Source: an uncultured Oscillospiraceae bacterium
Lineage (GTDB): Bacteria > Bacillota > Clostridia > Oscillospirales > Oscillospiraceae
Assembly: GCA_947581795.1 (NCBI GenBank)
Contig: CANPVS010000016.1
Location: 1-52,699 of the forward strand
Length of the DNA: 52,699 nt
Direction: 5' to 3'
The position numbers were made by a program, and so were the translations under genes. This document shows, one piece after another, positions 1-8,413 of the stretch; within the stretch, counting starts at the first letter, position 1; the number at the start of each line of letters is the position of its first letter. Below the pieces are notes generated by a model that saw nothing but the letters and a program-made list of their open reading frames with translations, ran no database searches and was not told where the DNA came from.

Positions 1-1302
1 GGCCATCTCGGCGATCATCATGGAGGCGGTGACGGCGTCCTTGTCCCGGACGTAGTCGCCCATCATGTAGCCGTAGCTCTCCTCAAAGGCCATGAGGTAC
101 TTCTCCCCGGTGCCCGCGGCGGCGTAGCTGGCCAGCCGCTCGGCCATGAACTTGAAGCCGGTGAAGGTCTGGCCGTAGGCCACGCCGTTTTGCTCGCATA
201 TGGTTTGCACCATGGAGGTGGACACGATGGTGGAGAGGATCACGGGCTTTTCCGGCATGGTGTGGCTGGCCTTGCGGGCGGTGATGACGTAGTCCGCCAG
301 CAGGCAGCCCATTTGGTTGCCGGTGATGGTGTGGAACTCACCGTCCTTGCCCCTTGCCATGACGCCCACCCGGTCGGAGTCCGGGTCAGTGCCGATGATG
401 AGGTCGCTCTTCACCTTCTTGGCCAGGTCCACGGCCAGGTAGAAGCCCTCGGGGTTCTCCGGGTTGGGGCTCTCCACGGTGGGGAAGGCGCCGTCTATCA
501 CCATCTGCTCGGGCACGGGGTGGATGTGCTTCAGGCCCAGCCGCTTCAGGGCCTCGGGCACCAGGATGTGGCCCGCGCCGTGGAAGGGGGTATAGACCAC
601 CTGGAAGTCGTCCGCCACGTCCTTGACCACGGCGGGGTCGATGGCCTGACCCAGGACGTTTTCAAGGAACAGCTCGTCGGTCTCCTTGCCCAGGATCTCG
701 ATGAGGCCCTTTTCCCTGGCCTCCTCGAAGTCCATGACGGAGGGGCCGGTAAAGATGTCGATCTGGGCCATATTGGCGGCCACCACTTCCGCGTGATGGG
801 GAGGCAGCTGGGCGCCGTCGGACCAGTAGACCTTGTAGCCGTTGTAGGCCTTGGGGTTGTGGCTGGCGGTGATGTTGATGCCGGCGGTGGCGCCGTAGTG
901 CAGCACGCCGAAGCTCAGCTCCGGGGTGGGCCGCAGAGACTCGAACAGCCGCACATGGATGCCGTTGGCCGCGCACACGCAGGCCGCCTCCCGGGCGAAC
1001 TCCGGGCTGTTGATGCGGCAGTCGTGTGCGATAACGACGCCCTTGTGCCGGGCCTCGTCCCCCTCGGCCACGATCAGCGACGCGAAGGCCTGGGTGGCCC
1101 AGCGGACCACATGGATGTTCATCCGGGCCAGGCCCGCCCCCATCACGCCCCGCAGGCCGGCGGTGCCGAATTCCAGCGGGCCGCGGAAGCGGCTCTTGAT
1201 CTCGTCGTCGTTGTCGCGGATGGCGTCCAGCTCGTGCCACTCCTCGTCGGAGAGGGCCGGGCTGTCCAGCCAGCGCTCAAATTCCTTCCTGTAGTCCGTC
1301 AT
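1..1302 (-). CDS. Phosphoglucomutase/phosphomannomutase (C-terminus cut by window edge)
   Basis: Alpha-D-phosphohexomutase that interconverts hexose 1- and 6-phosphates, feeding cytoplasmic sugar-nucleotide synthesis. Only 434 residues are present; PgcA-type enzymes run to about 575, so the C-terminal phosphate-binding domain is missing. The catalytic phosphoserine is Ser147 in TASHNPKAYNG, and the metal loop DPDSDR lies near residue 305. The sugar-binding EESYG motif is close to the cut end. The start is an ATG with GGAGAA about 7 bases upstream, and it overlaps the end of the preceding gene by 26 bases, suggesting coupled expression. Choice between glucose and mannose phosphate is not resolved, but the length class fits the PgcA type. 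Confidence 0.93.
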   Translation of the reverse strand, partial: MTDYRKEFERWLDSPALSDEEWHELDAIRDNDDEIKSRFRGPLEFGTAGLRGVMGAGLARMNIHVVRWATQAFASLIVAEGDEARHKGVVIAHDCRINSPEFAREAACVCAANGIHVRLFESLRPTPELSFGVLHYGATAGINITASHNPKAYNGYKVYWSDGAQLPPHHAEVVAANMAQIDIFTGPSVMDFEEAREKGLIEILGKETDELFLENVLGQAIDPAVVKDVADDFQVVYTPFHGAGHILVPEALKRLGLKHIHPVPEQMVIDGAFPTVESPNPENPEGFYLAVDLAKKVKSDLIIGTDPDSDRVGVMARGKDGEFHTITGNQMGCLLADYVITARKASHTMPEKPVILSTIVSTSMVQTICEQNGVAYGQTFTGFKFMAERLASYAAAGTGEKYLMAFEESYGYMMGDYVRDKDAVTASMMIAEMA

Positions 1303-1591
1303 CGTCAGGTTCTCCTTTCAAAAGCTCCTGGGCTTCGGCCAGACGGCCGGCGGGGACATAGATGTCCGTGCCGTTGCCGCTGATACCGAGCATGACCTTC
1401 CCGAAGGCTCCGTCTCCGGGGTATTTTGAAACGCTGGGGACGCCGTATGCCTCCAGCATGGACCTCACCATGTCAGCCTCCATATCCAGAGGCCCGCAGT
1501 GGACCAGGAAGGCGGCCTCCTCCGGCTCGCCGGAAGGGTCCTTTGGCCACGCGTCAAATTCTTTGCCGTATCGGTGCAGTCCCCATTCCAT
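1277..1591 (-). CDS. DUF2007-type small protein
   Basis: A 104-residue soluble protein. The central part (HCGPLDMEADMVRSMLEAYG, then a short glycine-rich loop and IYVPAGRLAEAQELL) resembles the DUF2007 or putative signal-transducing fold: a ferredoxin-like domain found as small stand-alone proteins. No catalytic residues stand out and the function is unknown. The 3' end overlaps the start of the phosphohexomutase gene by 26 bases, so the two are probably translated together. The ATG has a GGAGGTGTTCCC-type site directly upstream. Confidence 0.7.
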   Translation of the reverse strand: MEWGLHRYGKEFDAWPKDPSGEPEEAAFLVHCGPLDMEADMVRSMLEAYGVPSVSKYPGDGAFGKVMLGISGNGTDIYVPAGRLAEAQELLKGEPDDDGLQEGI

Positions 1592-1611
1592 GGGAACACC
1601 TCCAAAATGTG

Positions 1612-2037
1612 TTATTTGTGATACTTTGTCCCGGCGGTGATGGTGAAGGCCCGGTAGAGCTGCTCCAGGAGCATCACCCGCGCCAGGTGGTGGGGGAAGG
1701 TCATGTCCGACATGGACAGGCGATAGTCGGCGGCCGCCTTCACACTCTCCGGAAGGCCGTCAGACCCGCCGATGAGAAAGCATATCCGGCTCACGCCCTG
1801 CCCTGCCAGCTTTTCCAGCTTCGCCGCGAGAGCGGGGCTGGACAGCTTCTCCCCCTCGATGCACAGGGCGATGACGTACGCCCCCTTGGGGATGCGGGCG
1901 GCCACGTCCCCGTCCTCGGGAAGCTCCGTGGCCTCCGCCTTGCAGTAAGCGCCCAGGCGCTTTAAGTACTCGCCGCAGGCGGCGATATAATATGGTTCCT
2001 TCAGCCGTCCCTGGCAGATGACGTTCACCCGGAGCAT
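1612..2037 (-). CDS. rlmH: 23S rRNA (pseudouridine-1915-N3)-methyltransferase RlmH
   Basis: A 141-residue SPOUT-family methyltransferase that methylates pseudouridine 1915 in helix 69 of 23S rRNA, using SAM bound in a trefoil knot. The length fits the family (about 155-160 residues) with a slightly short middle. The knot segments are visible as CFLIGGSDGLPESV and LSMSDMTFPHHLARVMLLEQ, and the protein ends in the typical YHK. An open frame runs further upstream, but the ATG at MLRVNVIC matches the family start. It overlaps the 3' end of the MBL hydrolase gene by 13 bases, which indicates coupling. In many Firmicutes rlmH also follows a walJ/yycJ-type gene. Confidence 0.96.
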   Translation of the reverse strand: MLRVNVICQGRLKEPYYIAACGEYLKRLGAYCKAEATELPEDGDVAARIPKGAYVIALCIEGEKLSSPALAAKLEKLAGQGVSRICFLIGGSDGLPESVKAAADYRLSMSDMTFPHHLARVMLLEQLYRAFTITAGTKYHK

Positions 2038-2801
2038 ACGGTCACCTCCAGCCGGCCGTATTCCGGCGCCACGTACAGGAGCGTGTCCCTGCCCTCTAAA
2101 GCCCGGCGCACCGCGCGCTCCGCCACCGAGGGCAGGTTGTTGTTTTTGGAGATGTGCCCCAGCACCAGCTTTTTCGTGCCCCGCTGGGCCAATACGGAGG
2201 CCAGCCATGTGCACTCGCTGTTGGACAGGTGCCCCCGGTCCGAGAGGATGCGGGACTTCAGGTAGGCGGGGTAGGGGCCGTGCAGGAGCATGTCCACGTC
2301 GTGGTTGGCCTCGATGAGGGCGGCGTCCGCCCGGTCGAACCACCGGAGCATGGCGTCCGTGACGCAGCCGGTGTCCGTGGCGCAGGCGAGAACAGCGCCG
2401 TCCGCCTCGAAGCGGTAGCCCACGCTGCCGCCCCGGGCGTCATGGGGCGTGGGGAAGGCGGTCACGGTCATGCAGCCCAAAGAGAGGGGCCGCTCCGGAT
2501 CTATGTCCCTTATAAGCTGCGCGGCCCCCGGACAGGACCTGCGCAGGGCGTCGGCCACCGTTCCAGGGGCAAAGACCGGCAGAGGAAACTGCCTGGTAAA
2601 GACCGGGAGCCCTGCTACATGGTCGGAGTGTTCGTGTGTGATAAAAATGCCGTCAAGCCCGGCGGGGTCCACGCCCTCGCCCTCCAGGGCGGCGCGGATG
2701 CGCTTGGCGGATATGCCGCAGTCCAGAAGGACGCTGCGGCCCCCGCCCTGTACCAGGGCGCAGTTGCCCGTGGAGCCGCTGGCGAATACGACGAGACGCA
2801 T
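2025..2801 (-). CDS. MBL-fold metallo-hydrolase, YycJ/WalJ type
   Basis: A 258-residue cytoplasmic metallo-beta-lactamase-fold hydrolase of the YycJ/WalJ group, whose members act as DNA exonucleases or are tied to WalK-WalR signalling. The metal motif is THEHSDHVAG; further ligands are the Asp of ATDTGC and the His of LGHISKNN near the C-terminus. The SGSTGNC motif close to the start is typical of the group. The ATG start lies 2 bases from the end of murA, and the end overlaps rlmH, so murA, this gene and rlmH form one operon. The exact substrate cannot be told from sequence. Confidence 0.88.
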   Translation of the reverse strand: MRLVVFASGSTGNCALVQGGGRSVLLDCGISAKRIRAALEGEGVDPAGLDGIFITHEHSDHVAGLPVFTRQFPLPVFAPGTVADALRRSCPGAAQLIRDIDPERPLSLGCMTVTAFPTPHDARGGSVGYRFEADGAVLACATDTGCVTDAMLRWFDRADAALIEANHDVDMLLHGPYPAYLKSRILSDRGHLSNSECTWLASVLAQRGTKKLVLGHISKNNNLPSVAERAVRRALEGRDTLLYVAPEYGRLEVTVCSG

Positions 2802-2803
2802 CC

Positions 2804-4111
2804 TCAGCCGGCGTTCCAGTTGGCGGGGCGGTCCTCCGGGATCTGGACGCACTGGATGTCCGCGCCCAGGGCGCGGAACTTGCCCACCAGGTCCTGATAG
2901 CCCCGCTCGATATAGGTGATGTCTTCCACCTCGGTGACGCCGCCGGCGGCGAGGCCGGCGATGACCACCGCCGCGCCGGCCCGCAGGTCGCAGGCCTTCA
3001 CCACCGCGCCGGTGAGGTGGTCCACGCCGTGGACGAAGGCGGACTGGTCCTCCACCTCGATCTGGGCGCCCATCTTTTTGAGCTCGCCCACATAGCGGAA
3101 GCGGCCGTTGGCCCAGACGCCCTCGGTCACGATGCTGTCTCCGGGGGCGCAGCAGAGCACCGCCGCCATCTGGGGCTGCATATCGGTGGGGAAGCCGGGG
3201 TAGGGCATGGTTTTCAGGTTCACTTGGTGCAGGGGGCCGTCCCGGCGGACCAGGACATAGTCGTCGCCCTCCTCCACCTCTACATTCATCTCCCGCAGCT
3301 TGCTGGAGATGCACTCCAGGTGCTTGGGGATCACGTTGGACACCCGGACCGCGCCGCCGGCGGCGGCCACCGCCGCCATGTAGGTGCCGGCCTCAATCTG
3401 GTCGGGGATAAGGGTATAGGTGCCGCCGTGGAGCTGGCTGACGCCGCGGATCTTGATGACGTCGGTGCCCGCGCCGCGCACGTCCGCGCCCATGGAGTTG
3501 AGGAAGTTGGCCAGGTCCACGATGTGGGGCTCACGGGCCACGTTCTCGATGACCGTGCGGCCCTCCGCCGTGGCGGCGGCGATCATGATGTTGATGGTGG
3601 CGCCCACGGAGACCTTATCCAGGTAGATGGTGGTGCCCTTCAGCCGGCCGTCGCCGGCGGAGGCGGTGATGAAGCCGCCGGACACGTCCATCTCCGCGCC
3701 CAGGGCCGTGAGGCCCTTGATGTGCTGGTCGATGGGGCGCAGGCCGAAGTTGCAGCCGCCGGGCATGGTGGTGCGGGCCTTGCCGAAGCGGCCCAGCATA
3801 GCGCCGATGAGGTAATAGCTGGCCCGTATCTTTCTCGTGAGGGCCCACATCCGCTCGGGGAGGATATCCATCTGCACGTGGGTGCAGTCCAGCTCCACCG
3901 TGGTGCGGTTGATCATGTTCACCTTCGCGCCCAGATAGGTGAGGATGTGCAGGAGGGTGTCGGTATCGCTGATCTCGGGCAGGTTCTCCAGACGGCATAC
4001 GCCGTGGACCATAAGGGCCGCGGGGATGATGGCCACCGCCGCGTTTTTCGCGCCGGATATCTCCACAGAGCCCCGCAGGGGCTTCCCGCCGTGAATAACG
4101 TACTTTTCCAT
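2804..4111 (-). CDS. murA: UDP-N-acetylglucosamine 1-carboxyvinyltransferase MurA
   Basis: Catalyses the first committed step of peptidoglycan synthesis, adding enolpyruvate from PEP to UDP-GlcNAc in the cytoplasm. The 435-residue length is normal for the EPSP synthase-like fold. KNAAVAIIPAALM is the N-terminal substrate motif, and the active-site Cys is Cys120 in PGGCNFGLRPID, so the enzyme should be fosfomycin-sensitive. An upstream open frame exists, but the ATG at MEKYVIHGG has GGGAG 6 bases upstream and fits the family. First gene of the murA-MBL-rlmH operon; a good sigma-A promoter lies about 125 bases upstream. Clostridia often carry two MurA copies; this may be either one. Confidence 0.97.
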   Translation of the reverse strand: MEKYVIHGGKPLRGSVEISGAKNAAVAIIPAALMVHGVCRLENLPEISDTDTLLHILTYLGAKVNMINRTTVELDCTHVQMDILPERMWALTRKIRASYYLIGAMLGRFGKARTTMPGGCNFGLRPIDQHIKGLTALGAEMDVSGGFITASAGDGRLKGTTIYLDKVSVGATINIMIAAATAEGRTVIENVAREPHIVDLANFLNSMGADVRGAGTDVIKIRGVSQLHGGTYTLIPDQIEAGTYMAAVAAAGGAVRVSNVIPKHLECISSKLREMNVEVEEGDDYVLVRRDGPLHQVNLKTMPYPGFPTDMQPQMAAVLCCAPGDSIVTEGVWANGRFRYVGELKKMGAQIEVEDQSAFVHGVDHLTGAVVKACDLRAGAAVVIAGLAAGGVTEVEDITYIERGYQDLVGKFRALGADIQCVQIPEDRPANWNAG

Positions 4112-4236
4112 AAAAACTCCCAGATATTTATATGTAAGAGATGGGAGAGCGGCAGGGCCGTCTCCGCGTTCAGTAAATGCGGTTCCCGTGTGGGTCAGCG
4201 GCCGAATGACTCCGGCCCATACTTTGCTAAGATGGT

Positions 4237-4265
4237 ATTTTAGCACAAACAGACAGGAAAATCAA
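4237..4265 (-). promoter_or_regulatory. Sigma-A promoter of the murA operon
   Basis: On the minus strand TTGATT (4265-4260) and TAAAAT (4242-4237) are separated by 17 bases, with an extended TG before the -10. The -35 overlaps the stop codon of the NUDIX gene, so murA has its own start signal just after that gene. Confidence 0.7.
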
Positions 4266-4801
4266 TTCCTGCCAAGGAAAGAAAGGGCTTTCAGCGCCCC
4301 CACCACTGTCTTTGCGTCGTGGACCGTGCCATCCATGGCCATGGCGGCCAGCTTGGAAAGCGGCATTTTCTCCACGTCCAGGAATTCGTTGGGGTCCGGA
4401 TGGGCCTGACCCTGGCGGAGCCCGGTGGCGAGGAAGAGGTACAGTTTCTCCGTGGAGATGCCCGGGGAGACGTAGATGCAGCCCAGGTCCTCCCATTTGT
4501 CCGCCTCCAGGCCCGTCTCCTCGCTCAGCTCACGCTGAGCCGCGGGCAGCGGGTCCTCACCCGTCTCCAGCTTCCCCGCCGGCAGCTCCAGCAGCTCCCG
4601 GCCGAAGGGATAGCGCCACTGGCGCACCACAAAGACGTTCCTCTCGTCGTCCACCGCCGCCACGCACACCCCGCCGGGGTGGTGGACCACCTCCCGGACG
4701 GACGTGGCCCCGTTGGGCAGGGACACGATGTCCTCCGTCAGGTCCACGACTACCCCCTGATAGGTGCTCACGCGGCGCTTTTTTGTCTCTGTATGGTCCA
4801 T
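4262..4801 (-). CDS. NUDIX hydrolase, ADP-ribose pyrophosphatase type
   Basis: A 179-residue cytoplasmic NUDIX enzyme that likely cleaves ADP-ribose or a related nucleoside diphosphate sugar to AMP and a sugar phosphate. The full NUDIX box runs from GKLETGEDP to RELSEETGL, matching G-x5-E-x7-REUxEExGU. The N-terminal half (VVRQWRYPFGRELLELPAGK) is the pattern of NudF/ADPRase-type proteins. The ATG has AGGGGGAGAT upstream. It lies ahead of murA on the same strand, but a promoter and 150 bases separate them. Substrate is inferred from family only. Confidence 0.9.
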   Translation of the reverse strand: MDHTETKKRRVSTYQGVVVDLTEDIVSLPNGATSVREVVHHPGGVCVAAVDDERNVFVVRQWRYPFGRELLELPAGKLETGEDPLPAAQRELSEETGLEADKWEDLGCIYVSPGISTEKLYLFLATGLRQGQAHPDPNEFLDVEKMPLSKLAAMAMDGTVHDAKTVVGALKALSFLGRN

Positions 4802-4963
4802 GGCGATCTCCCCCTGTTATCTCAGAACAGGTTACATAATACCACATTTTTCCCCGGAATACTACCCCTGCGCTGAAATTACCACATTTTTATTCTATGC
4901 GGGAGGGACCCATTTGGACTATAATCGTTTCATGGAACCCTGTGCATGGAGGGGATGCGGTAT

Positions 4964-5419
4964 ATGAAAACGGTACAGGCCACGGACAGGCTGGTGTCTC
5001 TCTGGGTCAGCCGGGAGGCGCCGCCCAGCCGGGAGCAGATGCTGTGCCTGGTGCGGCAGGCGCTGGCAGAGCGGGGACTGGCCCCATGGCCGGAGACGGA
5101 GGCGGAGTGCTTCGCCGCCGGAGAGGACACGCTCATCATCGCCCGGCCCGCGCGGCCCAGGCGCTGCGCCTTTTATTTTCCCGACCTGGAGGCCCTGCTG
5201 GGCGGGGCGCTGCGGTGCCCAACTGCAGCCAGCGCCCTGTATAGGTCAGGGGATGGATACATACTGGCCCTGGACCCGGAGGGCGTCTGTCCGGCGTTAT
5301 ATGAATATGGCGAGCCTTACGGGGCGGACGCCCTGTGGGAGGCCTGGGCCGGGGAGCGGGGGACCTGCCTCATCGGGGAGGACGCCCTCGCCGCCCTGGG
5401 CCGCTATTTTTCGCGCTGA
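4964..5419 (+). CDS. MecA-like adaptor protein (C-terminal domain only)
   Basis: A 151-residue protein whose second half follows the C-terminal domain of the MecA/YpbH adaptor family: CAFYFPDLEALLGGALRC, then ALYRSGDGYILAL, then LYEYGE and a closing LIGEDALAALGRYF. In Bacillus that domain binds the ClpC unfoldase and hands substrates to ClpCP. Here the family's usual N-terminal substrate-binding domain is short or absent; full MecA proteins exceed 200 residues. An earlier in-frame ATG at 4946 exists, but 4964 has GGAGGGG at ideal distance. A TATAAT lies at 4920-4925 without a clear -35. The role as a degradation adaptor is inferred. Confidence 0.65.
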   Translation: MKTVQATDRLVSLWVSREAPPSREQMLCLVRQALAERGLAPWPETEAECFAAGEDTLIIARPARPRRCAFYFPDLEALLGGALRCPTAASALYRSGDGYILALDPEGVCPALYEYGEPYGADALWEAWAGERGTCLIGEDALAALGRYFSR

Positions 5420-5479
5420 GAACGTGCTATTATGGGAAAACGCCCAATTGTGAACTTTTTTCTTTGTGGGCGGTAAGAA

Positions 5480-5508
5480 TTGCTAATCCTGGAAAAATAG
5501 TGTATAAT
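5480..5508 (+). promoter_or_regulatory. Sigma-A promoter of smpB-ppiB
   Basis: TTGCTA (5480-5485) and TATAAT (5503-5508) with a 17-base spacer, 31 bases before the smpB start codon. Confidence 0.75.
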
Positions 5509-5539
5509 ACCCCGTGAACAGACCCCGGGAGGTGAGCGG

Positions 5540-6010
5540 ATGGCGGCAAGAGGAAAGGGAACGAAGCTGATCGCGGAGAACCGGAAGGCCCGGCACGATT
5601 ACTTCATCCTGGACCGCTACGAGGCGGGCATCGAGCTCACCGGAACGGAGGTCAAGTCCATCCGCGCCGGTACTCTGAACCTGAAGGACTGCTACGCCCG
5701 CGTCAAGGACGGGGAGCTTTGGGTGAAGGGCATGCACATAAGCCCCTACAAGCAGGGGAGCTTCTTCAACGCCGACCCGGACCGGGACCGGCGCCTTCTC
5801 ATGCACAGGAGGGAGATCATCCGCCTGGGCGCGAAGGTACAGCAGGAGGGGCTGGCCCTGGTGCCTTTGAGCCTGTACTTCAAGGACAGTCTCGTGAAGG
5901 TGGAGCTGGGGCTGTGCAAGGGCAAAAAGCTCTATGACAAGCGGACCGACGCGGCGGAAAAGTCCGCCCGGCGGGAGATGGACAGGAAATTCAAGGAGGC
6001 AAACGCATGA
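5540..6010 (+). CDS. smpB: SsrA-binding protein SmpB
   Basis: Binds the tRNA-like part of tmRNA and brings it to stalled ribosomes for trans-translation. The 156-residue length is normal. Hallmarks are the N-terminal [13 protein letters not shown], the [10 protein letters not shown] strand, and the basic tail [20 protein letters not shown] that enters the decoding centre. The start ATG has GGAGGTGAGCGG upstream. Translation of ppiB begins inside its last codons (4-base ATGA overlap), and the tmRNA gene it serves lies 570 bases downstream on the same strand, so the three may be expressed together. Confidence 0.98.
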   Translation: MAARGKGTKLIAENRKARHDYFILDRYEAGIELTGTEVKSIRAGTLNLKDCYARVKDGELWVKGMHISPYKQGSFFNADPDRDRRLLMHRREIIRLGAKVQQEGLALVPLSLYFKDSLVKVELGLCKGKKLYDKRTDAAEKSARREMDRKFKEANA

Positions 6011-6525
6011 AAAACCCTATCGTGACGATAAAGATGCAGGACGGCGGCGTCATCAAGGCGGAGCTCTATCCTGAGATCGCGCCCAACACGGTCAACAACT
6101 TCCTGTCCCTGGTGGGCAAGGGCTTCTATAACGGCCTTATCTTCCACCGGGTCATCCCCGGCTTCATGATCCAGGGCGGCGACCCCCAGGGCAACGGCAC
6201 CGGCGGCCCCGGCTACTCCATCCCCGGCGAATTCACCGCCAACGGCTATATCAACGACCTGCGCCACACCCGGGGTGTGCTCTCCATGGCCCGGGCCATG
6301 GACCCGGACTCCGCCGGGAGCCAGTTTTTCATCATGCACGAGGACGCCCCCCATCTGGACGGTCAGTACGCCGCCTTTGGCCAGGTGCTGGAGGGCATGG
6401 ACGTGGTGGATAAGATCGCCGCCTCCAAGACCGGCTGGGGCGACAAGCCCCTGACCCCCCAGATCATGCACAAGGTCACAGCCGAGACCTTCGGCGAGAA
6501 GTATCCCGAACCGAAAAAAGCATAA
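6007..6525 (+). CDS. Peptidyl-prolyl cis-trans isomerase, cyclophilin type
   Basis: A 172-residue cytoplasmic cyclophilin that speeds proline isomerisation during folding. The catalytic Arg and substrate pocket are seen in [16 protein letters not shown], with GSQFFI and the SMARAM stretch following. There is no signal peptide, so it acts in the cytoplasm, like PpiB. The start codon overlaps the smpB stop by 4 bases, implying translational coupling. The sequence after its stop holds a GC-rich hairpin (about 6556-6577) and then ssrA. Confidence 0.96.
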   Translation: MKNPIVTIKMQDGGVIKAELYPEIAPNTVNNFLSLVGKGFYNGLIFHRVIPGFMIQGGDPQGNGTGGPGYSIPGEFTANGYINDLRHTRGVLSMARAMDPDSAGSQFFIMHEDAPHLDGQYAAFGQVLEGMDVVDKIAASKTGWGDKPLTPQIMHKVTAETFGEKYPEPKKA

Positions 6526-6582
6526 GATAAATAGATAAGTTCGTTCTCATGCGTCGCGCGCCCGCAGGCGGGCGCGCTCCGC

Positions 6583-6944
6583 GGGGCTGCAATGGTTTCG
6601 ACGGGGGCGTGGGGGCGGAATAAGCGGGCGGATGACCCGGACATCCTTAAAACTGGGAACCTTTCAAAGTAACTGAGAACGACAACACCGTTCTGGCCGC
6701 CGCTTAAGGCAGGCCCGTCCAGCCCGGGAGCGCTGCGGCCCGGGGCCTGGGCGTCGACTAGCAGCGTCCGTGCGTGCGCAAAGCTTTGAGCGCACCATGC
6801 ATAATGAAGCTACCCGACCCGTCCTGCGTGACGGCTTGCACCGGGAAGGGGAAAGGCGCGTAAGCGCGAGATAACCGTCTGCGCCCGGAGAAGGTTCCGC
6901 TGAAGTGCTTTCGGACAGGGGTTCGATCCCCCTCAGCTCCACCA
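6583..6944 (+). ncRNA. ssrA: Transfer-messenger RNA (tmRNA)
   Basis: Rescues stalled ribosomes by acting first as alanyl-tRNA and then as a short message for a degradation tag. The 5' end GGGGCTG pairs with CAGCTCC before the 3' ACCA, and the T-arm motif GGTTCGATCCCC is present. The tag frame reads GAG AAC GAC AAC ACC GTT CTG GCC GCC GCT TAA (6675-6707), giving ENDNTVLAAA; the resume codon is inferred from the usual layout. No terminator follows: the sequence directly after CCA belongs to an inserted mobile element, and the native terminator is now at 13188-13224. Confidence 0.96.
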
Positions 6945-6945
6945 A
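6936..6945 (+). repeat. Left attachment repeat (attL core) in ssrA 3' end
   Basis: GCTCCACCAA, the last bases of tmRNA plus one. The same 10 bases occur at 13176-13185 at the other end of the element. Serine recombinases need only a 2-base shared core, so this is a full match for a crossover site. Confidence 0.8.
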
Positions 6946-7014
6946 ATGGACATTGGACGAACACCTATTATTTCAAGGGCGGCTTTGCCGTTATGGTGTG
7001 GCTCTGATGTCAAA

Positions 7015-7055
7015 CAAAAAAGCGGAGGTCAAGACTTTTAGCCTTGGCCTCCGCT
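7015..7055 (-). terminator. Rho-independent terminator of the mob operon
   Basis: A 13-base-pair stem (7021-7033 with 7043-7055) followed on the minus strand by TTTTTTG. It lies just after the small gene that ends at 7069. Confidence 0.8.
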
Positions 7056-7068
7056 TTACTATGTTCAT

Positions 7069-7236
7069 TCAGTCTCTGCCCGTCATGCCGCTGTGTTCCT
7101 CCTGCCAGCGTGCAAATTCCCTTTGCCCCTGTTCGCTGTCGTAATACTTCCGTATCTCCGGTACAAGGAACCGGGCGAAGGATTCTATCACGGACTGGGG
7201 AAGTTCAATATCATATTTTTCTCTGTCAGCGTTCAA
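7069..7236 (-). CDS. Small conserved-type protein downstream of the relaxase
   Basis: A 55-residue open frame, too short for most gene callers, that reads LNADREKYDIELPQSVIE and then a charged helix ending EFARWQEEHSGMTGRD. The likely start is a TTG that overlaps the relaxase end by 11 bases; an in-frame ATA 12 bases earlier lies closer to GGGGGAATC. The terminator follows directly, which supports its being the last gene of the mob operon. The amphipathic acidic sequence suggests a small regulator or relaxase partner, but no function is recognised. Confidence 0.55.
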   Translation of the reverse strand: MNADREKYDIELPQSVIESFARFLVPEIRKYYDSEQGQREFARWQEEHSGMTGRD

Positions 7237-8191
7237 ATTTTCCCTTATGGCGATTCCCCCTTTGTTGTTGTTTCAAAGTCTCGCGCAGTTCCGGGGGTAT
7301 GCTTTGCACAAACCGCCGGAGGCGCTCATTTTCCTTTTTCAGTTGCAAAACCTCAAACCGTCTGTCGCTCTCACCGTTCAAAGCGTCCCTTGCTTGTGCC
7401 CTTAACCCCGTGTTCTCCTGGGTCAGATAGTCGATGGTAGCTTGATATTTCTTCATCTGCCCCAAATGACTTTCCAGCCGGGAGAAGTACGGCCCTACCA
7501 TCTGCAAGATCTCGTCCCGCTTCTTCCCGGCGTTCATCCGCCCGATCTCGGACACGGCCTGTTCAATGGCCCTCTGCTGTCTGGTAAGGTCTACGGACTG
7601 TTTAAAAAGCCAGGTGGGGATATGCCTCCGCTTGGTGACAAGGGCGCTCTCACCCCGTTGGAGGACAGGAAACGCCTTGCTCATGTGGGCGTGAAATTCG
7701 TCCTGCCATTGGGAAAGCTGCGCCCGGTTGCCTAAAATCTCCTTGGCGGACAGCCGCCCGTCCTTGGTGATCGGCGTAAAGCATAAATGCAGATGAGGCG
7801 TTTTCTCGTCCATGTGTACCACGGCGGAGAAGATATTGCCCCGCCCGATCTTTTTCTCCATAAAGGCTACGGCCTCGGTGAAATAGGCTTGAATATCGCT
7901 CCTGCTCCTGCCCGCAAAAAACTCCGGGCTGGCGGTGATGAGTGTGTCCACGAACATGGTGCTGTCTTTCCGGGTCTTGCACCCCGCTGCCTTAATACGG
8001 GCGTCGATCTCCCGCCTGTATTTCTGGGTGGGCTGGATAATGTGAAAATTGTACTTGCTCCGGGTAAGGTCAATGTCGGGATTGCTGGCGTACTGCTCCT
8101 TTGTCCGCTCATGGTGCGCCTCTAACGCCCCGGCAGGCCCCGCCTTTTGCTTGGTAAAACGCAATATCGCGTGCTGTGCTTTTTCTGCCAT
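7226..8191 (-). CDS. MobV-family relaxase (plasmid mobilization protein)
   Basis: Nicks the element's transfer origin and leads the single strand into a conjugation channel. The 321-residue protein has the Mob/Pre N-terminal domain: NFHIIQPTQKY, a region ending TLITASPEFF, and the metal-binding HMDEKTPHLHL near residue 127. Motif I of the family is in the HxERxK-like HHERTKEQYAS. The C-terminus is a coiled coil (about residues 235-300). The ATG has AAGGAGGCTGG upstream. It overlaps the small downstream gene, and the small HTH-like gene ends 10 bases before it, so all three form an operon. Mobilization by a helper element is inferred. Confidence 0.9.
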   Translation of the reverse strand: MAEKAQHAILRFTKQKAGPAGALEAHHERTKEQYASNPDIDLTRSKYNFHIIQPTQKYRREIDARIKAAGCKTRKDSTMFVDTLITASPEFFAGRSRSDIQAYFTEAVAFMEKKIGRGNIFSAVVHMDEKTPHLHLCFTPITKDGRLSAKEILGNRAQLSQWQDEFHAHMSKAFPVLQRGESALVTKRRHIPTWLFKQSVDLTRQQRAIEQAVSEIGRMNAGKKRDEILQMVGPYFSRLESHLGQMKKYQATIDYLTQENTGLRAQARDALNGESDRRFEVLQLKKENERLRRFVQSIPPELRETLKQQQRGNRHKGKFER

Positions 8192-8200
8192 CCAGCCTCC

Positions 8201-8413
8201 TTACCGCTTGCGCTTGACCCACACAATGTCGTAGTCAAGCACGTCCGCCAGTTCCACCGCCTCGCCGTAACGAAGCGTGCCCCGCCGCAGCTTGCCCGAA
8301 AGATTCGGGACGCTGCGGCTCCATCCGTAATCGTCGAACAGCCTGTCCACCACCTCAGTCATGGTCATGCCGGAACGGACGATATAGGACTTGATTTCTT
8401 CTCTGATTGCCAT
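8201..8413 (-). CDS. Small helix-turn-helix-like protein, DUF6471-like
   Basis: A 70-residue protein, MAIREEIKSYIVRSGMTMTE at the start, then RLFDDYGWSRSVPNLSGKLRRG and a short basic tail WVKRKR. The pattern is that of a compact HTH domain of the DUF6471 kind, often seen beside relaxases in Clostridial elements. The ATG has GGAGG 5 bases upstream; the open frame upstream of this has no such site. It sits 10 bases before the relaxase gene, suggesting control or assistance of mobilization. The family match is by eye only. Confidence 0.65.
   Translation of the reverse strand: MAIREEIKSYIVRSGMTMTEVVDRLFDDYGWSRSVPNLSGKLRRGTLRYGEAVELADVLDYDIVWVKRKR

Noticed and set aside
190-1383. A 397-codon plus-strand frame over the first gene
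   Set aside because: The minus-strand phosphohexomutase there has catalytic motifs; the plus frame is its shadow.
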